Below, one piece after another: positions 6,072-7,615 of a DNA stretch of 7,615 nucleotides (within the stretch, counting starts at the first letter, position 1; each line of letters opens with the position of its first letter). This DNA comes from Spirochaetaceae bacterium (lineage in GTDB: Bacteria > Spirochaetota > Spirochaetia > DSM-27196 > SLST01), in assembly GCA_007129695.1 (NCBI GenBank), contig SKVA01000197.1, positions 1-7,615 of the forward strand, written 5' to 3'. The position numbers and the translations under genes were made by a program. The notes beneath the pieces were generated by a model. The model ran no database searches and was not told where the DNA came from. It saw only the letters and a program-made list of their open reading frames with translations.

Positions 6072-6093
6072 GACCGCGGCGGTTGCCGCGGTC
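6072..6093 (+). terminator. Strong intercistronic hairpin before the PEGA gene
   Basis: GACCGCGGC (6072-6080) and GCCGCGGTC (6085-6093) are perfectly complementary, with a GGTT loop: a 9-bp stem, eight of nine pairs G-C. It starts eight bases after the lipoprotein stop and ends one base before the GGAGG ribosome binding site of the next gene. There is no T-tract, so full intrinsic termination is unlikely. An mRNA stabiliser, partial attenuator or translation modulator fits better. The structure is seen; the role is inferred. Confidence 0.5.
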
Positions 6094-6103
6094 CGGAGGA
6101 ACC

Positions 6104-6664
6104 ATGAGAGTGAGAACAACCCTATCGCGGGCGATCATCGTGCTCGCGTTGATCGCGGCGGTGACGGGTATCGCCGCGGCGCAGAGCGGCGCGGCAGGAG
6201 GCGAGACGCAGACCCGACCGTCGCTCTTCGCGGTCACGATCAACCCGAACGTTCGCGACGCGCAGATCTACATCGACGGTGTGTTGCAGCGCAGGGGAAC
6301 CGTCCAGCTCGGGCGCGGCACCTACGTGATCCGCGTCGAAGCAAGAGGCTACATGCCGTGGGAGCAGCGGATCACGATCACCGGCTCGCGAACGATCACC
6401 GTATCGCTCGTGCCGCCGACCGCGACCGTGGTACTGCGGATACCGTCGGAGTTTCTCAACGACCGGATCCGTGACCCGTGGCGCGAGATCGACTTCTACG
6501 TCGACGGCAGGCTGCGCAATGAGGCGCGCGTCGAAGTCGAACCCGGCCGGCGTGAGATAACGATCGTGTCCGGCGGACTCCAGTTCCGCAACCACTTCAC
6601 GTTCGAAGCCGGCCGGACGTATACGATCGAACTCCTGCTGCGCGCGAGCCTGCTCGGCGGCTGA
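6104..6664 (+). CDS. Secreted PEGA-domain protein
   Basis: This 186-aa protein starts with a Sec signal peptide: MRVRTTLSR, a hydrophobic core (about 10-23), and a likely cleavage after AAA (residue 26, before QSG). There is no lipobox Cys. A PEGA domain follows at about residues 42-105: AQIYIDGVLQRRG, then LGRGTYVIRVEARGYMPWEQ. It has the characteristic surface-protein pattern of a YxDG strand, G-T-Y, and a GY turn. The second half (about 106-180) has FYVDGRLRNEARVEVEPGRR, which looks like a second, degenerate PEGA copy. PEGA domains occur in surface and periplasmic proteins and carry no known catalysis. ATG 6104 is chosen because GGAGG (6095-6099) lies four bases upstream; an upstream start at 6083 would fall inside the hairpin. 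Probably co-transcribed with the lipoprotein. Confidence 0.87.
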   Translation: MRVRTTLSRAIIVLALIAAVTGIAAAQSGAAGGETQTRPSLFAVTINPNVRDAQIYIDGVLQRRGTVQLGRGTYVIRVEARGYMPWEQRITITGSRTITVSLVPPTATVVLRIPSEFLNDRIRDPWREIDFYVDGRLRNEARVEVEPGRREITIVSGGLQFRNHFTFEAGRTYTIELLLRASLLGG

Positions 6665-6676
6665 CCGGGTACCCGG
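6665..6676. repeat. 12-bp palindrome CCGGGTACCCGG between convergent genes
   Basis: This perfect palindrome nearly fills the 14-base gap between the PEGA gene stop (6664) and the gpmA stop (6679). It could form a short hairpin (CCGG/CCGG with loop GTAC) in transcripts of either strand. It is short, without T-tract, so a terminator role is uncertain. Confidence 0.35.
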
Positions 6677-6678
6677 CC

Positions 6679-7425
6679 TTACTTCGCTTTGCCCTGATTC
6701 GCGACGGCCGCCGCGGCGGCCGCGATCGCGTCCTGGTCGCCGAGGTAGTAGTGCTTGAGCGGCTTCAGGTCGTCGTCGAGCTCGTAGACCAGAGGGACGC
6801 CGGTCGGGATATTGAGCTCCGGGATGTCCTCATCGCTGATATTGTCCAGATACTTCACAAGCGCGCGGAGGCTGTTTCCGTGCGCCGCGATGATAACACG
6901 CTGGCCGCCCTTGATCGCGGGCGCGATCGTTTCGTGCCATAGCGGCAGGAATCGGTCGACCGTGTCCTTGAGGCACTCGGTCCGCGGAACCTCCGACGGC
7001 TTGAGTCCCGCGTAGCGCGGATCCTTACCGGGGTAGCGCTCATCGTCGGTGTCCAGTTCCGGAGGAGGTGTTGCGTAGCTGCGTCGCCACACGTGAACCT
7101 GATCGTCGCCAAACTTCTCGGCGGTCTCAGCCTTGTTAAGCCCCTGCAGCGCACCGTAGTGACGTTCGTTCAGTCGCCAGTCCTTGATCTCGGGAATCCA
7201 GTGCTGATCCATCACGTCGAGCGCGATGTGGAGCGTTCTGATAGCACGGCGCAGCACGCTCGTGTACGCGATGTCGAACACAAAGCCTTCGGCCTTCAAC
7301 ACCGTCCCCGCGGTGTTGGCCTCTTCCACGCCCTTCGTTGATAGGTCCACGTCGGTCCAACCGGTGAATCGGTTCTCTTTGTTCCAGTCGCTCTCGCCGT
7401 GGCGGAGCAGTACCAGCTTATGCAT
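6679..7425 (-). CDS. gpmA: 2,3-bisphosphoglycerate-dependent phosphoglycerate mutase
   Basis: GpmA interconverts 3-phosphoglycerate and 2-phosphoglycerate in glycolysis and gluconeogenesis, in the cytoplasm, through a phosphohistidine. The 248-aa product opens with LVLLRHGESDWN, where H9 is the phosphorylated His of the RHG motif. RFTGWTDVDLS, LRRAIRT (R60), LNERHYGALQGLNK (E87) and AAHGNSLRALVKYL (H182, the second catalytic His) follow, all typical of the dPGM branch. The tail, ending VANQGKAK, closely resembles that of E. coli GpmA, so the alanine-rich end is normal for the family. AGGAGG (7435-7430) stands four bases before the ATG. It follows sufU on the same strand but has its own promoter. 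The gene is complete and shows no odd residues. Confidence 0.97.
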   Translation of the reverse strand: MHKLVLLRHGESDWNKENRFTGWTDVDLSTKGVEEANTAGTVLKAEGFVFDIAYTSVLRRAIRTLHIALDVMDQHWIPEIKDWRLNERHYGALQGLNKAETAEKFGDDQVHVWRRSYATPPPELDTDDERYPGKDPRYAGLKPSEVPRTECLKDTVDRFLPLWHETIAPAIKGGQRVIIAAHGNSLRALVKYLDNISDEDIPELNIPTGVPLVYELDDDLKPLKHYYLGDQDAIAAAAAAVANQGKAK

Positions 7426-7443
7426 GCGGCCTCCTGTCGAGCT

Positions 7444-7473
7444 AGACTACTGAGCCGTACGAGTCGATGTCAA
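7444..7473 (-). promoter_or_regulatory. Sigma70-type promoter of gpmA, overlapping the sufU stop
   Basis: On the minus strand a consensus -35 TTGACA (7473-7468) contains the TGA stop codon of sufU. An 18-base spacer leads to TAGTCT (7449-7444), a partial -10 match. The predicted start near 7437 would give a very short leader carrying AGGAGG. The -35 is perfect and the -10 only moderate. Confidence 0.5.
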
Positions 7474-7615
7474 CGGTCAGACGGCCTACTCTTGATCTCC
7501 TGGACGATTTGATGAAGCGTGTTCCACGAAAGCAGCGCGCACTTCACGCGCACCGGAAACTTGGACACCCCGGCGATCGCCTCCAGGTCCTCAGCTCCGT
7601 CGGGGAAGTCGGGCT
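7470..7615 (-). CDS. sufU: SufU-type iron-sulfur cluster scaffold, C-terminal fragment
   Basis: Only the last 47 codons and the stop (TGA, 7472-7470) are in the window; the gene continues past the right edge. The visible protein reads through EDLEAIAGVSKFPVRVKCAL, followed by LSWNTLHQIVQEI. The LEAIAGVxKFPVRVKCAxLxWxTL pattern is the hallmark C-terminus of SufU/NifU-N-like proteins, and the Cys in RVKC is the third conserved cluster/zinc ligand. SufU accepts sulfur from the SufS cysteine desulfurase in Fe-S cluster assembly. The upstream neighbours, which might be other suf genes, cannot be seen. The stop codon lies within the gpmA -35 element. Identification of the family is firm; scaffold versus sulfur-transfer role is not decidable here. 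Confidence 0.88.
   Translation of the reverse strand, partial: PDFPDGAEDLEAIAGVSKFPVRVKCALLSWNTLHQIVQEIKSRPSDR

Noticed and set aside
6706..6721. 16-bp perfect palindrome GGCCGCCGCGGCGGCC
   Set aside because: It encodes the alanine run in the gpmA C-terminus, a tail also alanine-rich in E. coli GpmA; GC-rich Ala codons produce it without special function.

Overview
The window is GC-rich bacterial chromosome (around 60% GC or slightly more by eye), densely coded on both strands. It holds nine protein genes; the first and last are cut by the window edges. There is no transposase, integrase, phage gene, CRISPR array, rRNA or tRNA. A lipoprotein with a clear lipobox next to a secreted PEGA-domain protein suggests a diderm envelope. 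The mix of SufU-type scaffold, bisphosphoglycerate-dependent GpmA, CYTH protein, PEGA protein and a DUF6765-like protein fits a GC-rich spirochaete, but this is a tentative reading from gene content, not a demonstrated assignment.

Layout, left to right. (1) 2-649, plus: 3' part of a metallo-beta-lactamase-fold hydrolase. (2) 650-844: intergenic stretch with several inverted repeats between convergent genes. (3) Minus-strand operon 2651 to 845: a HAD hydrolase followed by a diacylglycerol-kinase-family lipid kinase, probably coupled through an 8-base overlap. (4) 2712-3710, plus: a His-rich DUF6765-like protein, divergent from the HAD gene. (5) Minus-strand operon 5117 to 3691: formyltetrahydrofolate deformylase (purU), probably with a TTG start, then a CYTH-domain protein joined by an ATGA overlap. 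The CYTH gene runs convergently 20 bases into the DUF6765 gene, and a perfect 10-bp inverted repeat covers that junction. (6) Plus-strand pair 5261-6064 and 6104-6664: a lipoprotein and a PEGA-domain protein, separated by a strong hairpin. (7) Minus strand: gpmA (7425 to 6679), and upstream of it the 3' end of sufU.

How they may work together. Most genes are housekeeping: glycolysis (gpmA), Fe-S assembly (sufU), one-carbon balance (purU). The HAD/lipid kinase pair may act in phospholipid or phosphate-ester turnover. The lipoprotein/PEGA pair looks like a small envelope module of unknown function. I found no convincing new multi-gene system. The least explained items are the DUF6765-like protein, the lipoprotein/PEGA pair, and the repeated occurrence of inverted repeats at gene junctions.
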